From NCBI RefSeq assembly GCF_963259705.1, contig NC_081842.1, positions 90,758,433 to 90,822,432 of the forward strand: 64,000 bases of DNA. Reading direction: 5' to 3'. Below the pieces are notes generated by a model that saw only the letters and a program-made list of their open reading frames with translations, made no database searches and had not been told where the DNA came from. The position numbers and the translations under genes were made by a program. How positions within the stretch are numbered: the first letter of the stretch is position 1; every line of letters begins with the position of its first letter. Positions 1 through 10,513 of the stretch are shown here, one piece after another. This DNA is from Myotis daubentonii (Eukaryota > Chordata > Mammalia > Chiroptera > Vespertilionidae).

Positions 1-442
1 AAGGTGGGCTCAACCTCAAAAAACATCTGAAGCAGAATTAAGATAATTGGGACTATAATGATTAAAAATAAATCTTGAAATAGAAATGTACTCCATAAGA
101 AGATTGAATGTCCTTACCACCTCATAAACAACATTAATGACCCCTCAATTGGGCAGATTCCAGAAATGCTTAGTATTTTAAGAATACATTTAAAAATGTT
201 AGCAACATCAAAGAAGGTAATTCTCAAAATGGGAGAATTATGACTTCTTTTCACTAGTAATTGCCAGAGATGCCAGAGTAAATAGCTGTAAGTCAGAGAA
301 GAAATTTTATATTCTCAAATGTTGTTTCTTTGTGCAAACTTAGAAAATATACTTTTTCCTACATTATGGGACTAAACAACCAAGAATATAATGAGTATTA
401 AGGATTTAAGGTTAAAGTTTCTGTGTTATAAAAATATGACAC
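1..442. other. No recognised feature
   Basis: AT-rich sequence. I see no gene, and no repeat that I can name. Confidence 0.6.
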
Positions 443-659
443 TCAGTCCAGTTGGTGTGGCTCAGTGGTTGAACATCGACCCATGAAGCAAGAGGTCACT
501 GGTTCCATTCATAGTCAGGGAACATGCTGGGTTGTGGGCTTGATCCCCAGTAGGAGGTGTTCAGGAGGCAGCTAATCATTGATGTTCCTCTTTCACTGCT
601 ATTTCTCTCTCTCTATCCCTCTCCCTCTCTCTCTAAAAATCAATTAAAAATTTAAAAAT
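443..659 (+). mobile_element. Ves-type SINE
   Basis: tRNA-derived vespertilionid SINE in sense. The tRNA-like head has an A-box match (TGGCTCAGTGG, about 468) and a degraded B-box region (CTGGTTCCATTC, about 499). The tail is CT-rich (TCTCTCTCTATCCC) and ends in an A-rich stretch at 636-659. Flanks AAAAATATGACA and AAAAATGTATGGCA may be a decayed target-site duplication. It is non-coding and was mobilised by L1 machinery. Confidence 0.9.
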
Positions 660-779
660 GTATGGCATTTCTGTCATCCTTACCAGAGCACACTCCCTAT
701 TATTTAAAAAAAAATAAAATAAACAAAATCAAACAGAATGAATCAGAAGGTAAGGTTTGTATACTCCCAGCTAATGGTA

Positions 780-950
780 CCATCTTCAGTAAATCACTTA
801 ACATCTCTGACCTTGGTTTTATCCATTTATAAATAGAATAATTATAATATCTGCTTCATAGCTTTGTTGTGAGTATAAAAGAAGATAATTAATATGAGAG
901 TGATCTTGTAACACTTTGGTTATACAAATGTAAGGAATTATTATTAATCT
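780..950 (+). repeat. MIR SINE relic
   Basis: Old mammalian-wide interspersed repeat in sense. The MIR core is recognisable in order: AATCACTTAACATCTCTGACC, then a region matching 'cctcatctgtaaaa', then CATAGCTTTGTTGTGAG at about 858, ending near ATTATTATTAATC. It is strongly diverged. Confidence 0.7.
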
Positions 951-1651
951 TTCAGGGTCTTGCAAATTCTTTAGGAGGAACATCAGTCATTTTCACATTC
1001 CTTTCTGGAAATGACCCTACTCATGGTGCATTAACACTTTTCTCAATGAATAAAGAATTGGAACAGAATAAGCATGGAACATAGAAAAACATTCCTTGTT
1101 AAGTATTTCAAATGCTAATTTTAGCATTGGTTATATAACAACAAATACTTCTTTGAACATTTGCTCCTAATAAAGCTCCAGTCTTGCAACTTACCACAGG
1201 CTTTATCTACTTGTTTCTTTTATTGGTCATATTCATTAATGATATTTTCCTACTTATAGATTTTAATTTCCTATTCCTCAGTGACTCCATCTATCAACAA
1301 CAATCAGCAATTATTTTTAACTGATTATCTGAATTTCCCAGTAAAATTACTTAGTGTTTTTAATTATATTTGAGAATGGAGTACTCTATATTGTATCTTC
1401 ATGTATTTTTATTTTCTTCTGAAAGAAATGCTGTTCACAAAGAATTTTGAGTATATGAAAGATGTGTATGATATAGTATTTAGCAAAAAAATAATGCAAA
1501 TTTAGTATACAGAGGAGCTGATTTTGTCCATGTAATTCAGAAAGAAAAGAAACATACTTAAACAATAATAGTAGATATCCCTAGATTTTTTTTCCTCTTT
1601 ATTTTTCTTATCTCTCTTTATGCATTTCATAAGTTGCATAATTATAGTAAA
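951..1651. other. No recognised feature
   Basis: AT-rich sequence without a recognisable gene or named repeat. Confidence 0.5.
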
Positions 1652-1871
1652 TTAGTGACCTGGCACACAGGTTTGTGCACATTGAAAGGAAATTAATTAG
1701 AAGGAATATTTTAATATTGCTATTTGCCCATTTTCTATAATAGAAGTGTCAACCAAATTCATGATCAACAATGGCAGGTCAAAACACATGCGTGCGATTT
1801 GTGCCAGCAAGAGCTTTATATGTATTGTGCATGCACAAGTCAACCTAGCCTTTTATATATATATATATAGA
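1652..1871 (-). mobile_element. Short non-autonomous Helitron (minus strand)
   Basis: Read on the minus strand, the element starts with TC plus a TATA-rich 5' end ending in AAAAGGC (plus-strand GCCTTTTATATATATATATA, 1851-1870). It ends with a short hairpin (GCACAAACCTGTGTGC) followed by CTAA and then T. About 90 bp at its 3' end match the 3' end of the helicase-bearing Helitron at 18970-22149, including the segment around GGGCAAATAGCAATATT. The base before the 5' TC is T rather than the usual A. It is about 220 bp long and non-coding. Confidence 0.6.
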
Positions 1872-2340
1872 ATAAACTTGCTTAATTATACCTGCTTTCT
1901 GATTTAGCTAAACTTTTTCCAGCCCAGTGAAGAACCCCAACTTCTCTTTCAGGTAATTGTCAGCAACACAGCAGTAAATATCAACATGAAACAGATTATT
2001 ATTACAGAGCATGCAGGGAGAACAAAGTGTAAAATATTTAACTGCAGCAGTGTTTGATTATATTCTGCACAGTGAGAAAACCAGAAGTCATTCTCAAGCT
2101 CCACCATTTCTTCTTTTCAGACAGGTCAAGTTTCTAAGCTTTCTAAATCTCCTTTTACTGGCTAATGAAAAGAAAATAGGATTCCACTGAGTCTCCTATC
2201 TACCTACTTCAGGACTTCTGTGAGGATCAAATGAGACTAGGCACAGGAAAATGCTTCACAGACATTTGGTTAAAGTGTAAAATGTTTGCACCTGGCTATA
2301 AAGCAAGTAGTGTTCCTGGGCTGAAGAAACTGCAAGGAGG
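1872..2340. other. No recognised feature
   Basis: Mixed AT-rich sequence. I see nothing that I can name. Confidence 0.5.
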
Positions 2341-2882
2341 CTAGTCACTAGGGAGAGGAAGCCGGGCATTGCTACGTGACATCATTACCTGGCACCCACA
2401 GCCACTGTTTCCAGGCTGGGCTGGGCTGTGGGCTGCATTTTGCCCAATGGGGTCTCGGCAGCGTTGGCTGGGATTTGATGGGCTGTCGCTCCAAGGTGGT
2501 GGCGGGGCCTGTGTCCCACTTGGAGGAAGCTGAGTGTTGCTTTGGTGGCGCCAGGTCTGAGGTTCCATTTATCGTTAAATGGCCTGTTGCTAGGGAGAGG
2601 AAGCTGGGCGTTGCTACATGACATCATTACCCAGGGCCCACAGCCATCGTTTCCAGGCTGGGATGAGCTGTGGGCGACATTTGCACCATGGAGTCTTGGC
2701 AGCTTCAGGGTGGTGGTAGAGCCTGTGTCCCATTTAGGGAAAGCCAAGTGTTGCTTTGTGGGTGCCAGGTCAGTGGTGTCATTTCTCTGTAAATGGCCAG
2801 CTCTTGCGTTGAGTGTCTGCCCCCTGGTGGCCAGTGCATGTCATAGTGACCAGTTTGATGAACACTTAGCATATTAGCCTTT

Positions 2883-2900
<18 letters not shown>
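2341..2900 (-). mobile_element. Helitron-derived segment with a 240-bp tandem duplication
   Basis: The right end (plus-strand TTAGCATATTAGCCTTTTAG followed by GATA repeats) is the reverse complement of the HeliBat-type 5' end. The flanking CCCCCTGGTGGCCAGTGC block recurs in opposite orientation in the Helitron near 27755. Inside are two GC-rich tandem copies starting at about 2347 and 2587, each opening with CTAGGGAGAGGAAGC. The left terminus is not clear. The small open frames here are chance frames in GC-rich repeat sequence. Confidence 0.6.
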
Positions 2901-2915
<15 letters not shown>

Positions 2916-2938
2916 GATAGATAGATGATAAATAGATG
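2883..2938. repeat. (GATA)n microsatellite
   Basis: About 55 bp of GATA units with two interruptions, fused to the Helitron 5' end. That end naturally begins TCTATC on the minus strand, so the repeat probably grew from the Helitron terminus. Confidence 0.9.
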
Positions 2939-4989
2939 TCTACTAAAAATATAATAGAGGAAGACAGAGCTCTTACAAGCCAAGTCAGAGAATGCATTGA
3001 AGAGAAAGGGAAGCCAAATAGGATAATTGTAAAAAGGGATGCGGTAAGATTGCCAGAAGATAAAGTGAATAGGTACAGGCAGAAAAAAAAACAATGTAAA
3101 GTTTTTTGATGAAAAGCTTTGGCATAGAAGCTGCTATTCTCCAGCTTGGTATCTAGATTATGAAGCTATAGGAAGAACAAATTGAGAGGAGTCACCGTCA
3201 AAGCACTAGGGGGAAAGGATCATTTTGGCAGCTGCAAATTGGCAATTGATTAGAGTAGGAACATGCTCAAAGCAGGCAGAGCAGGGAGGAGTTGTGCAGT
3301 GGTCAAATGAGAGGTGGCCATTTCACCGACCTACTTAAGTAGTTGTAAGAAATGTTTCTAAGAAGGCACAATTGACTCACTCAGAATAAATTGGAAAGAT
3401 GGCAATAAATCATATGCTTCCAGAAAATAGCAACAGAGTGGAATATTAATATAAAGCTACCTTTATATAAGTAAAGATGACATTATTCCCAAACAACTTA
3501 AGTATTGTGAATATATCAGTAAATAGATATATGGAAGTTAAGTGAAATAACTCAGAATAAGTCTTAAATAAAGAAGAATGTAACACAACCCGAGTTGATA
3601 GAACCTATTTTATGAGAAGTTAGTATATGCTATCAAATAAACACTACCTGCCAAATAGTCCCTTTTTACATATAAGACAAAGGCTCTTGCTTATTGATCC
3701 AAAGCCATTGCTTTCCAACCAATCTGACAGCAAAATATTATAATTATGAAGTCAACTCTGCTAGATATCATAGGCAATTAAAGGTATTTCTTCTTTCAAG
3801 GAACCTATATTCTTGTTAGGAAGCTCTAACAAATACAAGTTAATAATTCCAAGGATATGTATTATAGTTTTGTTACTATAGTGAAAAATTAAAAAGAACC
3901 CCCATAAAACTGGCTTATTCATTTGAAGATATGCTATACTTTAGCTAAAATGAACATATCTAAATGTGTTAGTATCAATAAATCTCATAAGATGTTCTGA
4001 CAGATAGGAAAAGTGCAAATACAAAAGTATAGGAATACCTTATAAAAATTATATACTGTATATATTTATACCACTATACATAGCATGTGTATATTTGTGT
4101 ATATAAAGTATATAAATCCATCTAGTATTTATTTACACTTTTATTGCGAAAATAAATAGAATAAAACCATGAATGGGAAAATTAAAACTGAGAGGGAGAT
4201 AAAGAGAGAGAAGGGGAGATGATAAGGAACTGAGCTGGGAGGGGACTAGAGGAGAAGGGAAGGAAGAAACCAGGAACTTGCAATGAATTAGCAAGAAAAT
4301 GTAGGAAAGGGTTACAAGGAGGGAGGGAACCAGGGAGGACTTAGGGAAGAATGGGGAGTGACACAGGACTTTAAGGATGGGAAAACTTGAAAGAAAAATA
4401 GAGGTATAAAAGAGCAGCATGAAAGGAGTGTGAAATCCATGCTCATTCCAGTAAATAGTGAGTAACCATTAGGAGTTGTTCCAAAAGAAGTAACATTAGA
4501 GAAGTTAGGTGGATGCAAAATGGTGAAGATTCTTAGGGGGTCTATAAAATCATTTTAACGGGTTTCTTTACTTCATTTGTCATAAACTTTCCTGACTTTA
4601 TGAAATGAGGGTTTCCTACTATACTACAACTCATCTCCTTCTACCACCTATTACTTGTGCCTGGTCCACTTACCTGTGTAAAGAACTTTCAGTGTTATTT
4701 TAATTATGCAATAGTTATTTAAACAATCATTTCAGCCCAAACCAAGAAATCTTCCTCCTTTCACTTAGTAATTCTTCAAAATCAAGTTTATTTAAGATAG
4801 TAACTCACTATCTTAACATAAATTTTGAAAAGTGGATGCTGATGAACACCACCCAGATTCCACTTCTAGCCTACGGCACTCATTCCCCAGCAACGGGTGA
4901 CTCCTCTGAGCTGTTCTGGAATTGTCTTCATCAAAGAAAGCAAAATCCCCAATGTCACACTAACCCTGAACTTTAAAAAAAATTCTTTA
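2939..4989. other. No recognised feature
   Basis: Two kilobases of AT-rich sequence with a purine-rich patch at about 4185-4400 (GAGA/GGGA). The minus-strand open frames over that patch are low-complexity and I do not regard them as genes. Confidence 0.5.
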
Positions 4990-6268
4990 GTGTTGAGAGT
5001 TTTACAACTGTAAACAACCCCCCTTCTTCCCCTTTGCTCCCCACCACCCAGTATCCCTACCCCCACCCCAGGCCTTCAAAACCCTATTGTCTGTGTTCAT
5101 GGGCAATGCATATATGCATATACATTTTTTTCTTGCCCTTTGACCCCACCCCCCTTCCATGTGAGATTCATCAGTCTGTCCCATGTTTCCAGGCCTCTGG
5201 TTTTATTTTATTCATCAGCTTATTGTGTTCATTAAAATTCCACATGTAAGTGAGATCATCTATATATATAAAAGCCCAGTGATCAGAATGGCATTACGAC
5301 AGGGATGACTGGTTGCTATGACGCACACTGCGGGCCAAAGGGCCAGATCTGGGAACCAATTGACCCCCCCAAAACCTTCCATGGCCCCTCTCCCCAGCCA
5401 GCCCCACCCCCAATAAGCCCCCCCTCCCCCTGTTTGGGGATGAGGCTGGTGGCCAACCACCCGCAGCCCCTCCCCCCGACCAGCCAACATCCTGCAGCCC
5501 CTTCCCCCAGCTGGCCAACCTCCCTCATTCCCTCCCCCCTGGTGGCTGGCCCCCCAATAGGCCTTGATTGCTGGACAGGCAAAGGGACCCCACTCATGCA
5601 CGAATTTGTGCACCAGGCCTCTAGTATACATATATTTGTCTTTCTTTGACTGGCTTATTTCACTTAGCATAATAATCTCCAGGTCCCTCCATGCTGTCTC
5701 AAAGGGTAATAGATTCTTCTTTTTTTTACAGCTGCATATTACTCCATTGTATAAATTCACCACCATTTTTTATCCATTTGTCTACTGGTGGGCACTGGAG
5801 CTGTTTCTAGATCTTAGCTATTGTACTAGTAAATTGTGCTGCTATGAACATAGGGGTGCATATATTCTTTCTGATTGGTGTTTCAGGATTCTTAGAATAT
5901 ATTCCTAGAAGTTGAATCACTGGGTCAAATTGCAGTTTCATTTTTAATTTTTTGAGGAAAATCCACACTGTTTTCCATAATGGCTGCACCAGTCTGCATT
6001 CCCACCAGCAGTATACTAGATTTTTCTCCACATCCTTGCCAGCACTTGTTGTGTGTTAGGTGGTAACTCATTGTCATTTTAATTTGCATCACTCTGATAA
6101 TTAGTGATGTTGAGCAATTTTTTCATACGTTTCTAGACCATTTGTATGTTATCCTTGGAGAAGTGTCTATTCAGGTCCTCTGACCATTTTTTAATGGATT
6201 GTTTGTCTTCCTTTTGTTGAGTTGTATAAGCTCTTTATGTATTTCAAAAATTAACCCCTTATCAGATA
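4990..6268 (-). mobile_element. L1 LINE 3' end (ORF2 C-terminus and 3' UTR), interrupted
   Basis: Minus-strand L1. From right to left it carries the end of ORF2. The stretch at about 5807-6031 translates to an ORF2 C-terminal signature ([15 protein letters not shown], then LLGIYSKNPET and MFIAAQFTS). Next come the terminal residues near 5640-5700 (GDYYAK, NKPVKERQIY) and then the 3' UTR. A Helitron (5259-5624) splits it near the stop. The polypyrimidine 3' UTR (5010-5200) resembles the 3' UTR of the HAL1 copies at 7.6 and 41 kb. The element is 5'-truncated, and stops and frame breaks make it non-functional. Confidence 0.88.
5259..5624 (+). mobile_element. Non-autonomous Helitron, complete termini
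   Basis: 366-bp HeliBat-type element. The 5' end is TCTATATATATAAAAGCC. The 3' end is the hairpin CATGCACGAATTTGTGCAC followed by GGCCTCTAG. It sits between A (5258) and T (5625), as expected for Helitron insertion at AT. It lies within L1 sequence, which reads through on either side. The interior is C-rich and GC-rich, and the long open frames on both strands are compositional. Confidence 0.92.
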
Positions 6269-6271
6269 ACC

Positions 6272-6299
6272 TTTTTTTTTTTTTAAATCCTCACCTGAG

Positions 6300-6341
<42 letters not shown>

Positions 6342-6479
6342 TCAATCAGTTGCCTCCCCTAGGCACTAGACTAGGGATTGAACCCACAACCTAGGTATGT
6401 GCCCTGACTGAGAATTGAACCTGAAACCTTTTGGTGTATGGGGCAATGCTCCAACCAACTGAACCACCTAGCCAGGGCA
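6272..6479 (-). mobile_element. Ves-type SINE (minus strand)
   Basis: Starts with a T-run (complement of the A tail), then a (GA)n stretch at 6302-6338, then the reversed tRNA-like head ending GAACCACCTAGCCAGGGC. It abuts the 5'-truncated end of the L1 fragment. Confidence 0.9.
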
Positions 6480-7064
6480 GAAGGGACAACTTTAAAAGTA
6501 ATCCTAGCTTCATACTCCTAGAGCAGTCATCTGAGACCTTTTTTTGTGACTGCATTGCAACTTTGACTTCTAACCAATTCTGCTTTCTTTGCAAGGAAAT
6601 ATATGTCTCAGAGTCTTTTCCTGGGGAACTTTACCTAAAACAATAAGGACATTTTATTTCTGCCTACCTATATAAGTTCATAAATTCTATTGACTTACTT
6701 CTATCTAATAATTTATTTAATGAATAATCATTCCCAGATTTTTCTCTGGCCACATAAAATAGGTTAGTGTGAATGTTCACTGTTTGACTTACATTTAAGT
6801 GTTCATTACACAGCCATCAAAGATTGTAACTCTTTAAGGGCAGACTTCGTACATACTATAAACCCTATCTGTATGGAAGATGGGACAATGATACTACCAA
6901 ATAGACAAGAATAACACTAAGTGTTTGTTTTGGTTTTGATGACTGAAATCATTATTATGAATCACTACTCTGGTGTCTTGTCTATAAGTTTCTATTTTGT
7001 AGAATTTACAGTTTTATTCATAGGATTAATTATTTTACTAAGGCTGTTTTTCTGCCAATATAGG
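6480..7064. other. No recognised feature
   Basis: AT-rich, with no gene or named repeat. Confidence 0.5.
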
Positions 7065-7109
7065 AAATAATCACCGGCTCTTTTCTTTTAAAAGAGCCGG
7101 TGATTATTT
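7065..7109. repeat. Perfect 20-bp inverted repeat, 5-nt loop
   Basis: Left arm AAATAATCACCGGCTCTTTT (7065-7084), loop CTTTT, right arm AAAAGAGCCGGTGATTATTT (7090-7109). There are no mismatches. The arm contains a GC block (CACCGGCTC) in otherwise AT-rich sequence. It belongs to no repeat that I recognise. Confidence 0.9.
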
Positions 7110-7539
7110 TTTTTAAATGGAAATCATAACTGTGTTTTAGAGTTCTGAGAGAAAAAGATCCCCATTTATGTTCCAAACAGAAGAATACAAGTCCAATCAC
7201 TATAATACTTAGCGGCTCAGTAAGGCACAGTTTGGGGATGTGGTGCTGGTAGTGGGGTATGTTTTGCAATGTTTTTGTAGGTGATCCTGATAGCCACTTC
7301 CTCTTCTGCCCTGTGGGAAATTCAAACTAAAGAAAATGGCCTAAAACATTTGCTCTGATAATATAAAATACTGTTAGCAGGACTTATATATGATATAAAT
7401 CAATTTTCAAATTCTTATAAAGCAACTAGTCAGTGCGGTATAAGTAGGGGATGATGAGATTAAAATCACGTTAACAATTTTATTGGTTAGGTACCATTTT
7501 ATAATTTTGCTTTTGAATTATGTAAATATATAACTATTT
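7110..7539. other. No recognised feature
   Basis: AT-rich interval up to the HAL1 target site. I see nothing nameable. Confidence 0.5.
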
Positions 7540-7909
7540 AAAAATACTCTTCTTTTATTTTTTTTTTTTTTAATTAAATCTTTATTGTTCAGATTATTAC
7601 ATTTGTTCCTTCCCCCCCCCCATAACTCCCCTCCTCCCAGTTCCCGCCCCACCCTCCGCCCTCACTCCCCACCCACTGTCCTCATCCATAGGTGCACGAT
7701 TTTTGTCCAGTCTCTTCCCACATCTCCCACACCCCTTTCCCCCTCAATAGTCAGTCCATTCCCTTTCTATGTCCCTGATTCTATTATAATCAACAGTTCA
7801 TTCTGTTCATCAGATTATTTATTCACTTGATTCTTAGATTCACTTGTTGATAGATGCATATTTGTTGTTCATAATTTGTATCTTTACCTTTTTCTTCCTC
7901 TTCCTCGTC

Positions 7910-8758
7910 TTAAAGGATACCTTTCAGCATTTCATATAATCCTGGTTTGGTGGTGATGAACTCCTTTAGCTTTTCCTTATCTGTGAAGCTCTTTATCTGA
8001 CCTTCAATTCTGAATGATAGCTTTGCTGGATAAAGTAATCTTGGTTGTAGGTTCTTGGTATTCATCACTTTGAATATTTCTTGCCACTCCCTTCTGGCCT
8101 GCAAAGTTTCTGTTGAGAAATCAGCTGACAGTCGTATGGGTATTCCCTTGTAGGTAACTGAGTTTCTTTCTCTTGCTGTTTTTAAGATTCTCTCTTTATC
8201 TTTTGCTCTTGGCATTTTAATTATGATGAGTCTTGGTGTGGTCCTCTTTGGATTCCTTTTGTTTGGGGTTCTCCGCGCTTCTTGGACCTGTAAGTCCATT
8301 TCTTTCACCAGGTGGGGGAAGTTTTCTGTCATTATTTCTTCAAATAGGTTTTCAATATCTTGCTCTCTCTCATCTTCTGGCACCCCTATAATTCTGATGT
8401 TGGTACGCTTGAAGCTGTCCCAGAGGCTCCTTACACTATCCTCGCATTTTTGGATTCTTTTTTCATTTTGCTTTTCCGGTTGGATGTTTTTTGCTTCCTC
8501 GCATTTCAAATCATTGACTTGATTCTTGCGCGCCTCTGGTTTGCTGTCGGGCGTCTGTATAATATTCATTATTTCAGTCCGTGTGTGCTTAATTTCTAGT
8601 TGGTTCCCCAATATAAGATCGAGGGTCTTATTAGTTTTCGTGTAGATCTCATTAAGTTTATCGGCAGCTTCTAAACAGTTCTTGAGAGACCTTAAAAGTG
8701 TGGTTCTGAACTCTATTTCTTCCATTGACAATTTTGTCCTGTTTCTTTGTCTCCGCAT
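7910..8758 (-). CDS. L1-type ORF1 protein of HAL1
   Basis: 282-residue RNA-binding nucleic-acid chaperone of the LINE-1 ORF1p family. It coats element RNA and forms the cytoplasmic ribonucleoprotein. The frame is open from Met (8758) to TAA (7910-7912). Domains: a charged N-terminus and probable coiled coil at about residues 15-115; an RRM at about 119-205, with IRIIGVPE at 121-128 and PRLIIIKMPRAKDKERILK at about 175-193; and a C-terminal domain at about 203-275, with PIRLSADFSTETLQARREW and LQPRLLYPAKLSF. It is shorter than the 338-residue human ORF1p, mainly in the N-terminal coiled-coil part. No frameshift or stop is seen. The start is the first Met after the 5' UTR and gives a basic MRRQRNR opening. 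There is no downstream ORF2. Whether it is expressed cannot be told from sequence. Confidence 0.92.
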   Translation of the reverse strand: MRRQRNRTKLSMEEIEFRTTLLRSLKNCLEAADKLNEIYTKTNKTLDLILGNQLEIKHTRTEIMNIIQTPDSKPEARKNQVNDLKCEEAKNIQPEKQNEKRIQKCEDSVRSLWDSFKRTNIRIIGVPEDEREQDIENLFEEIMTENFPHLVKEMDLQVQEARRTPNKRNPKRTTPRLIIIKMPRAKDKERILKTARERNSVTYKGIPIRLSADFSTETLQARREWQEIFKVMNTKNLQPRLLYPAKLSFRIEGQIKSFTDKEKLKEFITTKPGLYEMLKGIL

Positions 8759-9459
8759 TTTGTTATGCTTCCTTGGTGCACCCCCTAGTGGTCTTTGTTC
8801 GCAGTCTTATAGATAAATCTTTGTTGTAGCTAATTCCAGGGAGGGTTTGACCTCCAGGCCAAGTGGCTATGAGAATCAGCTGTCTCAGCAGTGAGAGAAC
8901 TTCTGTTCTCTAGGAAGGTGCTAATCTGGCGTTTGCCTGAGGCTATCCGGCAAATGCCTCTGTGCAGGGCTTGGGCGGGGCGGGTCGCACAGGATCAACA
9001 GGGTGGGCCGGAGAGAGCAGTTATGGTGGCTCTCAGTCCTGTCCCCAGGGGCTCTGCCTCTCCGAGTCCCAGCACCCGCTGCAAAGCTGGGAGAGAAAGC
9101 TGCACTCGCTCTGACCGAAGCCAGACAGTCCCGCCTCTCCCGTTTGAGTCTGGGTCCCTAAGGACTCGCCTGTATCTGGAGCTCAGAGTTTGCGACTCCC
9201 TCCGGATTGAAAACAACAACCGCGCCCTCCGCCGCCAGCCCGCTCCGCGCACTCCGCACCTCAGAATTTGACTTCAGCACTGCGCCTCCTCTGAGTGTCC
9301 GTATGCGTTTCTCTTTCCTCCTAGTTGTAGGACTTCCACTCAGCCAGCGTTCCTGTGGTTCTGGGTGATGTCCGTTCCGTGTTTTAGTTTCACTTTTGAA
9401 GTAGTTGTTCAAAGCAGCAAACTCCGGCGTTAACCTATGCCGCCATCTTGGTTCTCTCC
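8759..9459 (-). promoter_or_regulatory. HAL1 5' UTR / internal promoter region
   Basis: GC-rich, CpG-containing leader of about 700 bp. Its first bases on the minus strand include CCAAGATGGCGGC, a match to the YY1-type site found at the same place in human L1, where it positions transcription initiation. Promoter activity is inferred by analogy. The small open frames in both directions (for example 8891-9271) are not supported as genes. Confidence 0.65.
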
Positions 9460-9477
9460 AAAAATACTCTTCTTTTA

Positions 9478-10217
9478 GAAATATGGATTTAATCACTAGT
9501 AATTGTCTTCCAAGGCAATATACGTAGATTAAAAGAAGATTAAAAAATTTGGTTTGAGTATAATTTATTTTAATGTATTACTTTTAAAATATCCCCAAAC
9601 AACTATAAAGGGATCAAAATAAGCCTATTATGAACCATAAACTTATCAGCTGTTTCATGTAAAATATGTATAGAAAAGGCATATTCCTTGCGTTGCTAAT
9701 ACTGCAGTGCATCCTTGGGTGAACACTGACTTCTGAATGCTTCATGTTATTTTGTAATGAATTATTCAGAAGTTCCATACCAGAACTCTGCTAAGGTGCT
9801 AAGTTCATGTCAATGAGTTGTTTGTGATTCATACAGATGTAGTGAACAAATACCTAAGCTTTTTCTTTACATATAAGTCCAACATTTTGTATAGAATAAC
9901 TGCCATCAGCACAAAAATAGATAACTCGAAAAGCAACTGCTCTGATAAAATGAATTGCTTTTTTTAAAAAAAGTATCTATTTTTTAAGGACACAGCTGGG
10001 AAAAATTTCAGAGTAACTTGCTGTGCAAGTTATGCTTGCAAATCTCATTAACAGTAATGGAATTTTGAATGTAACAACTAGCACATTGATTTGAACATTT
10101 TCCCAACATGTACAATTTATTTTTAGAAAAGCATTTTTTTTTCAGAGCACTAAGAGTTCAGAAAACTTGTATTTCTAGCAAGTCTGGCATTACATATGGA
10201 TGATTCTTTTATAAAAA
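9478..10217. other. No recognised feature
   Basis: AT-rich sequence after the HAL1 duplication. No gene or named repeat seen. Confidence 0.5.
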
Positions 10218-10513
10218 TTTATAGTAATAAAAGGGTAATATGCTAATTAGCCGGTCGACCAGACATCTTCTGGTTGTCTAGTCCTCCTTCCAGACAAAAC
10301 CACAGTGGTAGGGGCTGAGACAGAAGCGGTTAGGGGCGATCAGGCAGGCAGGCAGAGGAGGCTAGGGGAGGTCAGGCCAGGAGGCAAGAAGTTAGGAGCC
10401 AGTGGTCCCTGATTGTGAGAGGAACATCCCCCAAGGGGTCCCAGATTGGAGAGGGTGCAGGCTGGGCTGAGGGGCCACCCCTCGTGCAAGAATTTTGTGC
10501 ACTAGGCCTCTAG
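10218..10513 (+). mobile_element. Non-autonomous Helitron, complete
   Basis: 296-bp HeliBat-type element between A (10217) and T (10514). The 5' end TTTATAGTAATAAAAGGG is a two-substitution version of TCTATACTAATAAAAGGG. The 3' end has the hairpin GTGCAAGAATTTTGTGCAC and GGCCTCTAG. The interior is GC-rich with a short GGCA repeat. Confidence 0.92.

Larger units (their letters stand above)
7558..9459 (-). mobile_element. Full-length HAL1 (half-L1) retrotransposon
   Basis: 1.9-kb minus-strand element with a complete non-LTR layout. A 5' UTR (8759-9459) begins at the right with GGAGAGAACCAAGATGGCGG. It is followed by an uninterrupted ORF1 (8758-7910), a 3' UTR of about 340 bp and a poly(A) tail (plus-strand T-run from 7558). 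It has no ORF2 at all, which defines HAL1. Perfect 18-bp target-site duplications (AAAAATACTCTTCTTTTA) flank it at 7540-7557 and 9460-9477, and the site fits L1-endonuclease cleavage. Transposition would need L1 ORF2p in trans. The intact ORF, CpG-rich 5' UTR and perfect duplications suggest a young insertion. Confidence 0.92.

Noticed and set aside
5260..5766. 168-codon open frame, minus strand, with overlapping frames on both strands
   Set aside because: Covers the GC-rich Helitron at 5259-5624 and the L1 end. Glycine/tryptophan-rich composition is a product of C-rich repeat DNA.
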